The notes: generated by a model not told the origin, from the sequence alone. Shown: positions 10,410 through 21,965, counted from the stretch's first letter. The stretch is 64,000 nucleotides of DNA from Achatina immaculata (GCA_009760885.1 CM019691.1:26969314-27033313); one strand, 5' to 3'. Translations and numbers: made by a program.

Positions 10410-11499
10410 TAAATCTTTAACAAAGGTTAACATAGGGCAATAATTACATCAAGATTATAATTATTCTGTATAATTGTCCACCATAATTCCTAAGCAGGCA
10501 TATCAATGTTGATTATGCCATCAAATTTGCTAAATAAATGAAAAGAAAAATAATCTGCTGCTTAAACTATTACCACCTGATAAGCAGATGCCAAACTTCA
10601 CACTATAAATTATCTAGTAGGAAAAGGCACACACAACCAGTAATTAAGTTTGAACATCTACATACAACAAACTTCAGGGAACCTTTGTGACATTTCATAG
10701 AGCATGGTGCATTCTTCCTGTTTAAGAATGAAATTTTACAATTGTTGTTTCGTTAGAAAAAACAAAACAATTCAAACTTTTAAGAACTGTAATATGGTAA
10801 TATTTAAGAACAATGGATGGAAACTATGAAGTGATCCAGGTATTTTATATATGGCCATGAAATCAAGAAACAAGAGAAATTATTTACCTAAACTATTGGG
10901 CGAAAGACAGAAAATTGTACTACAAAACTGGGCTGCTTGCAAAAAAACAACAGTCGTATTTGATGACCTATGATCAGGAAGTAGTTGAAAAGTTTACGAC
11001 AGAATTACTTCCTGGTTGAAAAGTTCATTTAGTTTATTTGTTGTTAGAATATCATTAGTTACATATCAGTGTCCATGTGTGGCATAATAAACTGTGCCAG
11101 GGAAACATGGTTGTCATTTCCTTATATCTCGTGGTAATGAATTTGGTCGCCTGACTTCGAGGGGGAAAAAGATATTGATATGTGCTGCAAAACTACTGAA
11201 AACAACATTAATGTAATTCGAAAACAAAAGATGAAAGAGTTTTATAGTGAAGAGAATTAGATATATATATATTTTTTAGAAACTGCTTTGATCAAAGGTC
11301 TCAACACAGATCGACATAGGAAGACAAACTCTAGCCTGAAAGTACGTCATACAGGAGATGGGTGAGTTGGATCAAAAAGCACAGCCATCATGCTCTAGCT
11401 AAGACCTGTGACAAATGGCAACCAATACCATTTTGAAGGTGAACACAGAAGAAGCAGATCTCTCTTTTTCATCTACTTACAATTATACACACTTAAAAA
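10410..11499. other. Unannotated spacer
   Basis: AT-rich sequence after the mariner end. I see no coding frame, terminal repeat or family shared with the rest of the window. Confidence 0.6.
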
Positions 11500-11592
11500 A
11501 CAATCCCATCTTAACCCACTCTCAATCCAACATGATGCTGTGCATCAAAAGACTGAAACAACATCACTCTTGTAGTTCTAGGGAGATAAAAG
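11500..11592 (+). repeat. Repeat R1, copy 1 (3' end only)
   Basis: Resembles the 3' part of the repeats at 21640-21965 and 57955-58512: a CATGATGCTGTGC block, then TGTAGTTCTAGGGAGAT followed by a triplet tail. Element type is unknown. The tail grades into the large triplet array. Confidence 0.6.
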
Positions 11593-12045
11593 AAGTAGTA
11601 GTGGTAGTGGTGGTAGTAGTGGTGATAGTGGTAGTAGTAGTGGTAGTAGTTGTAGTAGTAGTAGTGGTAGCAGTAGTAGTAGTAGTGGTAGCAGTAGTGG
11701 TAGTATTAGCAGTAATAGTAGTAGTAGTAGTAGTAGTGGTAGCAGTGGTAGTAATAGTAGTAGTAGTGGTAGCAGTGGTAGTAGTGGTAGTAGTAGTGAT
11801 AGCAGTGGTAGTAGTAGTAGTAGTGGTAGTAGTAGTAGTAGTAGTAGTGGTAGTAGTAGTAGTAGCGGTAGTAGTAGTGGTAGAAGTAGTGGTAGTGGTA
11901 GTAGTAGTGGTAGTAGTAGTAGCAGTAGTAGTAGTAGTGGTAGTAGTAGTGGTAGCGGTAGTAGTAGTGGTAGAAGTAGTGGTGGTGGTAGTGGTAGTAG
12001 TAGTAGTGGTAGTAGTAGTGGTAGAAGTAGTGGTAGTGGTAGTAA
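11593..12045. repeat. (GTR)n triplet array, about 450 bp
   Basis: Almost uninterrupted GTA/GTG triplets with occasional GCA, GAA and GCG. Long open frames here (poly-Val on plus, poly-Thr or Tyr/His on minus) are artefacts of the triplet period. The array begins exactly at the tail position of repeat R1, so it probably grew from that tail. Confidence 0.95.
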
Positions 12046-12345
12046 CCACTCAAAAATATGACAAGCAATGAAAATAAAATATTTTTATTTCACTCAAAGG
12101 TCTCTAAATTAAACTTGTTCCTCCAATAACTTCAACAGTCTCTGAATCTTCCACCTAAAGAAAAAAATATGCACCTGAAAGATAACTGCTACCGAAAATT
12201 CCATGCCATAACCCTGACCAACGAGTCAAAGTACTTTACATGCTTACAGGCACCAATCTATTCTTTTTTCTCGTTCTGTGATACAGTGGAGACTACAATC
12301 TGACAAAAAAACTTACAAAACTATGGTATTAGATTTTATCATGCT
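12046..12345. other. Unannotated spacer
   Basis: Nothing recognised between the triplet array and the first S1 SINE body. Confidence 0.5.
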
Positions 12346-12534
12346 ATGAAAACCCAGCTGTAGAAATGGGTACCCAACTTCTTCTGGAGTTGGGGAAGGA
12401 AAGACAGCCAGGCGTGATACTGACCATATCACCCTCTAGTGTGCTGACAGGTCAAGGAAAATATGGACACTAACACCATATCCCTATGTGCCTCTAAGGC
12501 ATGACAGGATTACCTTTACCTTTATGAAAACTAC
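12346..12534 (+). mobile_element. SINE S1 copy 1, body without clear tRNA head
   Basis: Shares its body with the copies at 12640, 13497, 19935 and 59425: a CTGGAGTTGGGGAAGG block, then ACTGACCATATCACCCTCTA, then ATATGGACACTAAC, ending near GACAGGATTACC. S1 is non-coding and would be mobilised by a LINE partner. Confidence 0.75.
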
Positions 12535-12639
12535 TGAAATATTCTTCTCTCTCTTATACCCCTTCAGTGCTCAAAAACACACACAGGTTGTTTGTAGCAA
12601 GAGACTTCTATTGTATAATAAATTAAATACTGAAGAGGT

Positions 12640-12862
12640 GCTTAACTGCTGAAGTGGTTAGTGCACTAGTATCTCATGATGAAGTTCAGTAGTTCAGATC
12701 CAGCAGGAAAGGTCCCAGTCACTCCTCTGGAGATAAAGAAGGAAAGGTAGCAAGCCATGATGCTGACCATATCACTATCTAGTGTGCCAACAAGCAAAGG
12801 AAAATATGGACACAAACTGTATACTCCCTAGAAGCCTGCGTATAACAGAGCTACCTACTGAA
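12640..12862 (+). mobile_element. SINE S1 copy 2, tRNA-like head plus body
   Basis: Head contains an A-box-like GAAGTGGTTAGTGC and a B-box-like AGTTCAGATCC. The body follows (CTCTGGAGATAAAGAAGG, GCTGACCATATCACTATCTA, AAAATATGGACAC), ending near TAACAGAGCTACC. About 220 bp and diverged. Confidence 0.75.
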
Positions 12863-13490
12863 GCAGTGAACACTGATTTTACAAGATAAAATTTGCATCT
12901 TATACACAGTACACAAACTTTCATTTTACAGTTCATTTCCACAGGCAAGTGACACTCATGCTATTACTGAAGCGTTAAATGAGCAGGTACATCTATCATT
13001 TCAACTCTTCTACATCACACCCATTTCACCTATTGCCTTTATTTACTAGTTTAAAATTGCAGCTGCTCTTCACTCTAAATTTAAAAAATTTTTTTAGTGT
13101 AACTGTGACATGCATCGATGTCAATCACAGAGTGGGTGCATTTAGCACAACATCATTCATGATGATGAAGAGAAGACAATGAAATTCATATCTGCCAGAC
13201 CTGTCAGTTATACATGCTATTTGTGTCTTGGCAAGGTGACAAAGTGTAATCTTCAACCAAGTGGGACATAAATCACTATGAGAATCAACCTGTACCATGC
13301 AGGACAGACTTCACAATACTTTTTTTTTTCCTTCATGTTTCCTCTCAAATCTTTTGCTGAGGATTTGCTTACAAGGTCAAGCTGATCTCAGGTCTTTCTC
13401 ATCATTTCAAATTTTTTTGTAAAGTTTTGCTTTCATCACCTGATGTCATTTTTTTACTTTATAACTAAATGGACACATCTATACACTGAT
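12863..13490. other. Unannotated spacer
   Basis: No gene or repeat family recognised. Confidence 0.5.
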
Positions 13491-13496
13491 TATGGG

Positions 13497-13645
13497 TACC
13501 TGAGTGGCGTAGTGGTTTGTGCATTCACCTCTAACATCGAGGCTGGTGGTTCAAGTGTGGCGCGAAGTAGGTACCTGACTCCCTCTCAAGCTAAAGAAGG
13601 ACAGAAGCCAGGAGCAATGTTGACCATATAGCCCTCCAGTGGAGG
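13497..13645 (+). mobile_element. SINE S1 copy 3, truncated before a TA tract
   Basis: Best-preserved S1 head: GAGTGGCGTAGTGG (A-box-like) and GGTTCAAGTGTGG (B-box-like), spaced as in tRNA-derived SINEs. The body is cut at GCCCTCCAGTGGAGGG, where a (TA)n tract at 13646-13666 and LINE-C begin. Confidence 0.75.
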
Positions 13646-13666
13646 GATATATATATATATATATAA

Positions 13667-15500
13667 ATTAACACTGCAAAAGCAACATACAAAGAACTAG
13701 ACAATAAAGTAAAAAGTTCAGCTATAAGAGACAAAAGAGAATATGGCAAAAGAAGCAGAAAATGCAGCAAAAGCAGAGACAACAAAACTCTATATAACAT
13801 ACAGATGAAGCTAACCGGTGCTATTACCTCCAGAGAAAGACCAGTCTTTAGCAAAACAAGCAACCTATTAACATCAATTAAAGACCAAAAGCAAGATGGG
13901 CCGAGCACTTCAAAGAAATACTTAATTGACCACACCCAAATGAATTAATAAATCTTGAAACCGATTTACCAGTCCCACAACTAAATGTCAGCTTAGATGA
14001 AGTTACACTGAATGAAACTTAAACGCAGTGAATCTAATGGCTAACAACAAAGCTGCAGGTAAAGATGAAATAACAGTTGAAATGTTAAAAGCTATTAACA
14101 GTGACAACTTGAGTCAACTGCAGAGAATGTTTAATAAAATTTGGAAAGAAGAAAAGGTCCCTTCTAAATGGAAAAACAGAATCACTGTTAAAATACCCAA
14201 AAAAATGCAACCTCCGTGACTGGAATAACTGGAGGGGTGTAACCTTAATATCAGTTATGCCAAAGGTGTTTTGTAAATTGATTCTGAATAGAATTAAGGA
14301 TGTAGTGGAGAGAAGAACAAGCGGTATTTTGAAAATGAAAAAGGAGAAGCTGTCTCGACCAGCACTAAGGACAATACTTGAAGAACACATTGAAAAGCAT
14401 AAACCATTAATCCTGAACTTTATAGAATTTCAAAAGGCATTTGATAACATACACAGAGATTCATTGTGCAGAGTTTTAAGACTATATGGAATACCATCTA
14501 AAATTGTCAACATCATTAGAGATCTCTACAATGGATATGTCTGTGCAATCAAGACAGAAGAAGGAATGAGCAAATGGTTTCAGATTGAAATAGGCGTGAA
14601 ACAAGGATGTATATTATCTCCCTTGGTTTTTGGAATTGCCACAGACTATATAATGAAAAGATGCTGTACAAGTAAAACTGGCATTGACTGGGTACATAGG
14701 ACCCAAATTGAAGATCTTGATTTTGCAGATGACAAAACTCTTATCAGTGACAATATGAAATCGATGCAGGAAAAAAAAACAGATTCCCTGTCTTCCTTGG
14801 CTTGAAAATAACAAAGACAAAACAAAAATTATGCAATTTCTCATTAATCAAGAAGGAAAAATATATGTAGAAGGAACAGCTGTTGATGAAGTAAACCAAT
14901 TTGCAGACCCTGGCAGCTACACAGACCAGGATGGTGACATCAGGAAGGAAGTTAGAATTAGAATTGCAAAAACAATGTTGACTTTCAAAAATCTTGAGAA
15001 CATATGGAATTCAAAAATTATAAGCACAAAAACCAAGTTAAGATTACTCAATTCAAATGTGATATCCTTCCTCATTTATGCATGTGAAAGCTGGAAATAA
15101 ACTAAAGAAACAGACAAGAAATTAGAATCTTTTGAAAACAAATGCCCCAGGAAAATATTTGGTATAAAGTGGAATGAATTTAAGAACAACACAGAGATAA
15201 GACAGATGAACAAACAACAACCTGTTTCATGGTTGATCAGAAAAAGAAGATGGACATATGTAGGCCACGTTATGAGAAGAAACAATCAGAGAATACCAAA
15301 ACAAGCTATCAAGTGGTCCACAACAGGCCGAAGAAAAAGAGGTTGACCATGCGAAACTCTAAAGAGGATATTGTTAAGAGAATCCAGTTTAATGGGCATA
15401 ACATCCCTTGATGAAGTTGAAAAACTCGCTGAAAACAGGAAAACTTGGCAAATAACTATGCGAGCCCTATGTGACGTTTAATGGCACAGGAAGGATGTTA
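13667..15500 (+). mobile_element. LINE-C copy 1, 5'-truncated
   Basis: Second RTE-like family. A degraded linker (about 13667-14010) leads into RT: NNKAAGKDEITVEMLKAI, a frameshift near 14216, NWRGVTLISVMPKVFCK, NFIEFQKAFDNIHRD (motif A), GVKQGCILSPL (motif B), EDLDFADDKTL (motif C), another break near 14805, then YACESWK with a stop, and the C-terminal RIPKQAIKWSTTGRRKRG to ALCDV and TAA. It ends with a short 3' UTR (TGGCACAGGAAGGATG). Motif A has Glu where the catalytic Asp is expected, so the polymerase is dead even apart from the frameshifts. Confidence 0.92.
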
Positions 15501-15540
15501 TATAACACACACATATATTATATATATATATATAAAAAAT
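15501..15540. repeat. TA/CA simple repeat after LINE-C
   Basis: CACACACATATATTATATATATATATA tract directly after the 3' end of LINE-C; a matching TA tract lies before its 5' end at 13646-13666. Confidence 0.8.
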
Positions 15541-15589
15541 TAAAATTTACCTCCATGTAAGATCTCTAATGCCAACCACTTCACACATA

Positions 15590-15830
15590 TATCTAAACTC
15601 TCACCAACACAAACTTGACTAACAAGTTTTTAGGCTCATGTAAAATCTCCAATCTCACCATTTTGCATACATCAAAACTCTTACCAACACAAATTTAACT
15701 AGCAGCATTTTTTCACTCCGAACCCACACAACACAAACTTGGCTAGCATTATTTTTACACTCTAAACCCTCATCAACACAAACTTGACTCGCATCACTTT
15801 TACCTTCCAAATTTTCATCACCACCACAAA
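15590..15830. repeat. Degenerate tandem repeat, about 60-bp unit
   Basis: Four diverged units built around ACCAACACAAACTTGACTA followed by a T-rich block and CTCTAAACC-like spacers (about 15597, 15672, 15730 and 15775). Confidence 0.6.
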
Positions 15831-16685
15831 ACTCATAGCACCACTTTTACTGTCAGTCTGAAAATATTATTAAATTGAAACTATAAACACAGAAGCATTA
15901 ATATAAAGAAGACTAATTCCTAACTGTTTTCACAGAACTTTTAGATCTGATCTCTGGTTAGGACAAACTTAAACTCCATCTTTGGTTATGGCAGAAAGTT
16001 GGATGACACCACCACTGAAGCCATCATGGCTGAAAGCCACTGAACCAGCTGTCTGTGGATAGAAAGAAAATAAAAACAAGTTGCCTATTTAGCTATAACC
16101 ATCATCATCACTGTGCTCCAAACAATTCTAAAGATGCTCTGATCTCCACCTAGCATTCAGCAACTGATGATAACAAATTTATGCCAATTTATACAGTTCT
16201 CTTTGTACAAGACAAAAAATATAAACAAAAAACCAAAAACCAAAAAACCAAAAAAAAAAACCAAAGTCTAGTGTGATCCATGTGCTTTGAATGGTTAATT
16301 TCATTATGTTCTACAATTTTTTCTTTCATGTGTCACATCTACTAGTTCCTCTGGCTGCATAAGGGTACAATCAGGAAGTGATTGGAGTGCTAAGGAACTG
16401 TACAAGAGTCTATGGAGTTCAAAGTTCAGGCTCTCCATCATAAAAATCATCTGTAAATAATCTGTAAAACAATGTTTCAAATTTGTAATCTCTGAAATAC
16501 AACTGATAATGTAACAAACAATGACATCTTTTACTGCAGTATAACCTGCGTGTTATCCAAAATGGTTCAGTAATTTAAATATCAGACATATTAGTGGGCT
16601 GCAAAGATAAATAGTGCCATAAAAATGTCTGATATAATCATTTGTAATGTCACCCAGCATGATGGAAGATCTAGTACTCAAGCTG
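15831..16685. other. Unannotated spacer
   Basis: No gene seen. Includes an A/C-rich low-complexity run (AAACC units) at about 16220-16265. Confidence 0.5.
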
Positions 16686-16689
16686 AATA

Positions 16690-17228
16690 GCACAGCAGTT
16701 AGCAAACCAAAGCTTCTTCTTTGTCATTCACTCAGACAATGCAACAAATCTCTCTCACAAATGTGGATTTTCCCTTCTGGTATTCAGGATCACCATGCAG
16801 CTTTGGAGACATGGGTTATGACCAAGACAACAAAAAAGAGAATATAAACATTCATGAACTATTGCTTGAGGAGGATTTTAAATATTAAATTGCAGGACAA
16901 GATCAAGAACAAAAAGGTCTGGGAAAGGGCAGGACAAGAGCCTATGAATCTACAAATCATGTCTAGGAAATGGAGGTAGACTGACCACATACTGAGGAAA
17001 CAACATGTATAGCAAGACAGGCACTGACATGGAATCCTCAAGGAAATAGAAATCAAGAAGAACCTAGAACTACTTGGAGAAAGGAAATTATGACAGTGCT
17101 CAGAGACAATGGATACACATGGAAGGAAGCAGAGAATAAATGCAAGAACAGGGATGACTGGAGAGCCTTTATCCATGGCCTATGCTCCCAAGGGAGTGAA
17201 AGGTGAGGATTATGATGATGACGATGAT
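16690..17228 (+). mobile_element. LINE-D 3' end with GAT tail
   Basis: C-terminal part of another RTE-like ORF2, with frame shifts. Recognisable pieces: TKTTTKKI and RRILNI (about 16810-16880), RKWRWTDHILRK, IARQALTWNPQGNRNQ (about 17020), then TWRKEIMTVLRDNGYTWKEA and DDWRAFIHGLCSQGSER, stop TGA at about 17203, and an immediate GAT-type tail at about 17208-17228. LINE-A copy 4 is inserted in this tail. Confidence 0.85.
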
Positions 17229-18692
17229 CTCTCTCTCTCTCTGAACCTTAAGTGCCCAGGGCACATGGGGTTTCCGCAAGGGTTTTCCACAAATGCCTGT
17301 CCTTCGCCTTTTTTTCTGCTCTTGCCCAGGTGAGCCCTCTATTGCTCAACATCCTCTCTGTTGCTCTTCTCCATGTCTCTTTTGGTCTACCCTTACTTCT
17401 GTTTCCCTGTGGTGTCCATCTTAGTGCTATTTTTGGTAGTGAGTTGTCAGTCATTCGGAGCACATGTCCCAACCATCGCTAGCATCTTTCCTCAATAATT
17501 GTTGTCAGTGGTTTCATCTGCATTTCTGCTAATAAGATGTTATTTCTTATGGTGTTTGGCCAAAATATTTTTCTAATTCTTCGTAAACATTTAGTCTGGA
17601 AAGAATTCAACTTGTTTTCTATGGTTTTGGTGATTTTCCAGCATTCACTTCCATAGAGTAGTACACTTAGAACATTACTCTTAAATATCCTGATTTTCAT
17701 ATTTATACTTAGTTTTTTTGATTTCCATAGAGTCTGCAGCATTGCAAAAGCCTGGTTTGCTCTAGTAAGTCTGCTGTTGATGTCCTCTGTGCTGTCTCCA
17801 TTTTCTACTACTCTGCTGCCAAGGTATACAAATTCGTTGACCTCCTCCACTAACTTGTTATCTACTCTGAGTACATTTCTGTTGTTCACATTTTGCTTCA
17901 TTAACTTTGTCTTTCCTACGTTGATCTTTAGTCCTATGTTGTTTGCATTCTGAGTTAGCTTGTTTATTTTATCTTGCATATCTTTGTGACTGCTTGATAA
18001 TAGACAAATGTCTTCCGCAAAGTCAAGGTCCTCCAGCACTGTGTCAAGGGTCCATTGTAATCCTCTGCATTTGTCAGATGTTGCCTCCTTCATTAACCAG
18101 TCTATTGCCAAGATAAATAATGTTGGTGATAGTACACATCCCTGTTTCACTCCTGTTTGTACCCTAAAGCTGCTGGAGGTATGTTCTCCACACATAACTT
18201 TGCACTGAAAACCCTCGTATAGGGCTTTGATTACATTAACTATTTTATGGGAGAGGCCATGCCATCTTAGGATTTTCCACAGTGCATCTCTGTTGACACT
18301 GTCAAAGGCTTTCTCAAAATCTATGAATAATGCATATGTTGTGCTATGCCACTCATTTGCCTGTTCTAATATTTGTCTAAGTACAAATATGTGGTCTATG
18401 CATGATCTTCCTTTCCTAAATCCTGCCTGCTCTTTCCGAAGTTTTTCCTCAAGTGTTGGTACAATTCTGTTGATGATTATTCTGCAAAATACTTTACTGG
18501 TGAGTGGCAGTAGGGTAATGCCTCTCCAGTTCCCGCAATCTCTGAGGTCACCCTTCTTTGGTAGTTTTACTACAAGCCCAGTTTTCCACTCCTCTGGGGC
18601 TTTTTTCTAGATCCCAAATTTGTTGTAATATCCGGCAAAGTTGTTTTGGTGTTTCTGTTTCTTCTGCTTTCAACATCTCAGCAGTCACTTCA
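17229..18692 (-). mobile_element. LINE-A copy 4, longest continuous RT segment
   Basis: 5'-truncated copy whose RT reads almost unbroken from 18195 to the tail at 17229. Motifs: AGFRKGRSCIDHIFVLRQIL (about 18400), FIDFEKAFDSVNRD (motif A, about 18310), GVKQGCVLSPTLFILAIDWL (motif B), EDLDFAEDICLLSS (motif C), YLGSRVVENGDSTEDINSR, and the terminal GNRSKGRPKETWRR to CALGT. In motif C the first catalytic Asp is Glu (FAED, not FADD), which should abolish activity. It is flanked by GAT repeats on both sides (17214-17228 and 18693-18711), a duplication of the LINE-D tail. Confidence 0.94.
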
Positions 18693-18711
18693 GATGATGA
18701 TGATGATGATG

Positions 18712-19080
18712 ATTATATACAGCTGGGGTCTGGCCAGATACTTAGTCCATGTGGGTTGTGTAGCTGGCAACAAACCATAGCTGACTGCATCATAGTTAGC
18801 TGACCTAAATCCTATTCTGCCTCCGCATAGTGTCCTTCAGCAAAAGACTCAATGAAGGGGTATCCAAATGGGAAAGCAAACATGGTCCTAAAAGTATGTT
18901 ATGCCAAAATCAGATGTATCTAATTGAAATGCACAAATTTCACAGCCTAGTGGGTCAATGCAGAAGAGGAAGTCTACATATTCAAAGAAATAATGAACAA
19001 CTGTTAAAGACTGGATTTCAGAAAGTGCTGAATTATCAATGTTTCAAAAACACATTTTCACACTGCCAGTTGTAGTAGCA
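18712..19080. other. Unannotated spacer
   Basis: No recognised element. A short open frame at 18830-19075 has no family features. Confidence 0.5.
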
Positions 19081-19084
19081 GTCT

Positions 19085-19640
19085 TTCTTCAACTAATTTT
19101 GAATGTCAGATGAAGAATGACCAATCTTTATTATGTTTCCAATGCTAGAAGCATCTTATCTTCTGGTATGGGGAATAGCTGCTTTGTCGCATTCTGCTGT
19201 ATCTCCTCAATATCCCTAAATCTTTTTTTCCTTTCAAGTGGTATTTTATTTTGGGGAATATGATAACATCACAGGGAATGATATCAGGTTAGTATGGCAG
19301 CTGTTGGACCCATGGAATGCGGTGGTTAGTAAGAAACTGTTGCACAAACTGAGATGCACGGGCTGGCACGCTGTCATGGTGGACTTGCCGCTCATTGCTC
19401 TCAAGCAATGTCAGCCTTTTGCAATGAACCGCATCACTCAAATGCCGTGAAACTTCACAGTAGTATTCTATGTTGACTGTATGACCTGATGGAGCATATT
19501 CATAATGCACAATTCCAATCTGGTCAAAAGAAAAAGCAGTCAGCATTGTCTTGAAACTGCTGTGGCTCTGTCGCGCTTTTTGGGTCAGGCGACGTGACTT
19601 ATGCCACATGTGTAGTATATGCCAAGGTCGGTCTGTGCTA
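19085..19640 (-). pseudogene. Mariner transposase fragment (C-terminal two thirds)
   Basis: On the minus strand: RQSHSSFKTMLTAF, GIVHYEYAPSGHTVNIEYY, the degraded second-Asp block (NERQVHHDSVPARASQFVQQ, with HHD and N lost from HHDNAPAH), then after a frameshift IIPCDVIIFPKIKYHL, which carries the third catalytic Asp (CD..FP), and RFRDIEEIQQNATKQL. The N-terminal DNA-binding part and first Asp are absent. It is a different mariner lineage from the one at 1187-10409, whose second block reads HQDNAPVH. Confidence 0.85.
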
Positions 19641-19934
19641 ATTTCCTTCTGGTTGTTTCTGTCAGTTCTGGACTTATGTCCTCAGTCTGGATACTTTTTG
19701 ATTTCTCTCTCTCTCGCTCTCTCTTTCTCACACATGCATGCACGCACACACACACCTTTCATCATGTCTTTCTCTCCTGCACTTCATGCTCACATTTCTC
19801 TTCATTTGTTTTCTTTTTTTCTTTATTTAGCATAATGATGAAGGATGCACTTCTATGTTAGCCAGGCACTTTCTAGGCTACTGAAGCCACATCTATTTCA
19901 TACTGATTCTTGGTATATGCCGTTAATAAAAAAA
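19641..19934. other. Spacer with CT/CA low-complexity run
   Basis: Holds an imperfect CTCTCT and CACACA tract at about 19705-19755. No gene seen. Confidence 0.5.
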
Positions 19935-20150
19935 AAGTAAAAGTAACCCTGCTGTGCCATGGAGGCACCTAGGGATACAATGTTAGTAGCCATATTTTTC
20001 TTCACCTACAGGGCGATGTAGTCAACACTGTGCCTTTCTTGTCCACCTCCAGAAGCCAAGTAGTCATGTCTACAGTTGGGTGACTGGCCAGATTTGAACC
20101 ATCAACTTTTACCATGAGAATAGCATATGCTGTATCTTCAGTGTATGTTA
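19935..20150 (-). mobile_element. SINE S1 copy 4
   Basis: Reverse complement carries GATGGTTCAAATCTGG (B-box-like), CTTCTGGAGGTGGACAAG, TACATCGCCCTGTAGGTGAA and AAATATGGCTACTAACAT, in the order seen in the plus-strand S1 copies, ending in a poly-T-rich run near 19930. Confidence 0.75.
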
Positions 20151-20695
20151 GTTGTCCATAATTGGATGCTAATTGCCCCTAAATGCATGTTAGCCTAACT
20201 TCAGTGCATGTTAGCAGTCCATAAGAATAATCTATTCAGGGATATGCTGCATCTTCATTTTGACGAACATGACCATTAGCAAATGAATAATTCAGAATTA
20301 CTAAATTCAGTGTGATGAAGTTAGAAAAAAAAACCAAAACAACAACAAAATAAACTACAACGCTACAACTGATGATCTGTTGAAGGTATGTCATATATTT
20401 TATAGCACTCATAATCAGCAATAAATCCTAGGGTTTCCTCATTAATCAGACTAGGCTTGCAAGCTGTGTCCATGTAAATGTACAAATACATGCTGCATGA
20501 GCCTTTTATTTATTTTATAAGGGCATCCTCTGTAACATGCCACCAAGAGGGAAACAAACTGCAGAGAAAGAATCTTTGTTATTGCAATCCAGCTGCTGAA
20601 GTAGTTATAGCAGTAGTGGTAGTAGTATAAATGGTTCACTTTGATCTGCATCCTTTGTACTTCATGTAGAGGTCACATGATGTCACCATTAAGTG
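20151..20695. other. Unannotated spacer
   Basis: Contains a near-duplicate GCATGTTAGC/GTATGTTAG motif around 20145-20215. No gene recognised. Confidence 0.5.
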
Positions 20696-20723
20696 TCACA
20701 TGACCACGCAGAGCATAAACAAA

Positions 20724-21235
20724 ATGGCAGGTGCTGAAGTTTCGTTTCGTCAACATGCTGTTATTGAGTTCCTTGTTAAAGAGGAAATCCCCGCTGCTGA
20801 AATTCACCAAAGACTTCAACTTGCTTATGGAGATGTACGTATGGGTGCTAGCAGTGTTAGGAGGTGGGTGAAACATTTCAAAGATGGAAACATGAACAAC
20901 CAAGATATGCCTTGCAGAGGTCACCCTCGAACTGCCTCTACTAAACGCAACGTGGAAAGGGTCGACAACATCATTAAAGAAGACAGACGTGTCACAGTAT
21001 ATGAAATCACTGCAAATCTTGGAACAGGACACAATGCAGTACAGGAAAAAAGTTTGTGTCCACTGGGTCCCACAGGAGAGAACACCCAGAAAGCAGTGCA
21101 TCTGTGCCATCAGTCAGCTGGAACACAATTCTATCGGAAGGGCATTTTCAAACTTGCTGAGCGATGGGGAAAACGTGTGCAGAGAAATGGAGATTATGTT
21201 GAAAAGTGGAGAAAAGGTGATACATTTATATTTTT
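20724..21235 (+). pseudogene. Mariner transposase lacking the catalytic core
   Basis: Starts MAGAEVSFRQHAVIEFLVKEE (bipartite helix-turn-helix region), continues SSVRRWVKHFKDG, MPCRGHPRTAS (GRP-like hook), NIIKEDRRVTVYEI, then after a frameshift near 21040 VCVHWVP. It jumps directly to FYRKGIFKLAERWGKR and QRNGDYVEKW, the usual mariner C terminus. The block with the three catalytic Asp, about 200 residues in family members, is missing. It could bind transposon ends but not cut. No terminal repeats identified. Confidence 0.87.
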
Positions 21236-21292
21236 TCTATCTACAAATTCTTATTTAAAAAAATGTTTGCTCACAACTTTCAGTATGACCAA

Positions 21293-21376
21293 CATAGTAG
21301 CAGCAGTAGTAGTAGAAGTAGCAGCAGTGGCAGTAGTAGTGGTAATGGTAGTAGCAGCAGCAGCACTAGTAGTACA
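21293..21376. repeat. (AGC/AGT/GGT) triplet repeat
   Basis: Imperfect triplet run after the mariner remnant, of the same composition as the array at 11593-12045. Confidence 0.85.
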
Positions 21377-21639
21377 TGAATCTAGTGTGCAGAAAAGTGA
21401 TATATCAAAAGAATAACTTGACTAGTACTAACAACTTTGACCTACCTGCCTACCACATCTGCTATCCCAGCCTGCAACAATGAATCCCAATGATATCACA
21501 TCTCAACAGCAGTAACACAGATATCTGAGAACACTGCAGACTGCCTTGATGAGAGGCTCTCTTAGCATCTCCATTCTAAAAAAAACAATAACAAAGACAG
21601 TAACAGCTTCTTAAAGGGAGGTAGTAGGGAATGAGACAT

Positions 21640-21965
21640 CTCATTTGGCAGTCAGCGACCCATAGCTGACATGCTAATGTCAGGACTGATGAACAATAGC
21701 TGACCAAGAACCCAACCCACCTCTCCACTGATACCCACAGTAACAGATCTAGCTTGTTTAATGTGGCAGGGATCACCAGTCCCCATGGTGATAGTCTGCG
21801 AAGTACTGCACATCCCGGTTTTTTTTTTTTTAGCTTCACTCAAGGACTGAAAAAAAAAAATAGCTGTCATAACCAACTTGACATGATGCTGTGCCTCAAC
21901 ATTTTCACCACACTGGCTGCAGAGAACACCAGCTGATAGTTCCCAGGAGACAGAAGAAGAGGCAG
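21640..21965 (+). repeat. Repeat R1, copy 2
   Basis: Shares order and sequence blocks with 57955-58512: TAGCTGACATGCTAATGTCAGG, CCACCTCTCC, AGTCCCCATGGTGATAG, TTTTAGCTTCACTCAAGGACTG, poly-A, TGATGCTGTGCC, GATAGTTCCCAGGAGACAG and AGAAGAAG. About 320 bp. Its nature (SINE-like or other) is not recognised. Minus-strand open frames across it are not conserved as protein between copies. Confidence 0.7.

Noticed and set aside
11415..12071. 218-codon plus-strand frame rich in Val, and poly-Thr and Tyr/His frames on the minus strand
   Set aside because: Produced by the GTR triplet array; open frames in every phase of a stop-free triplet repeat are not evidence for a gene.
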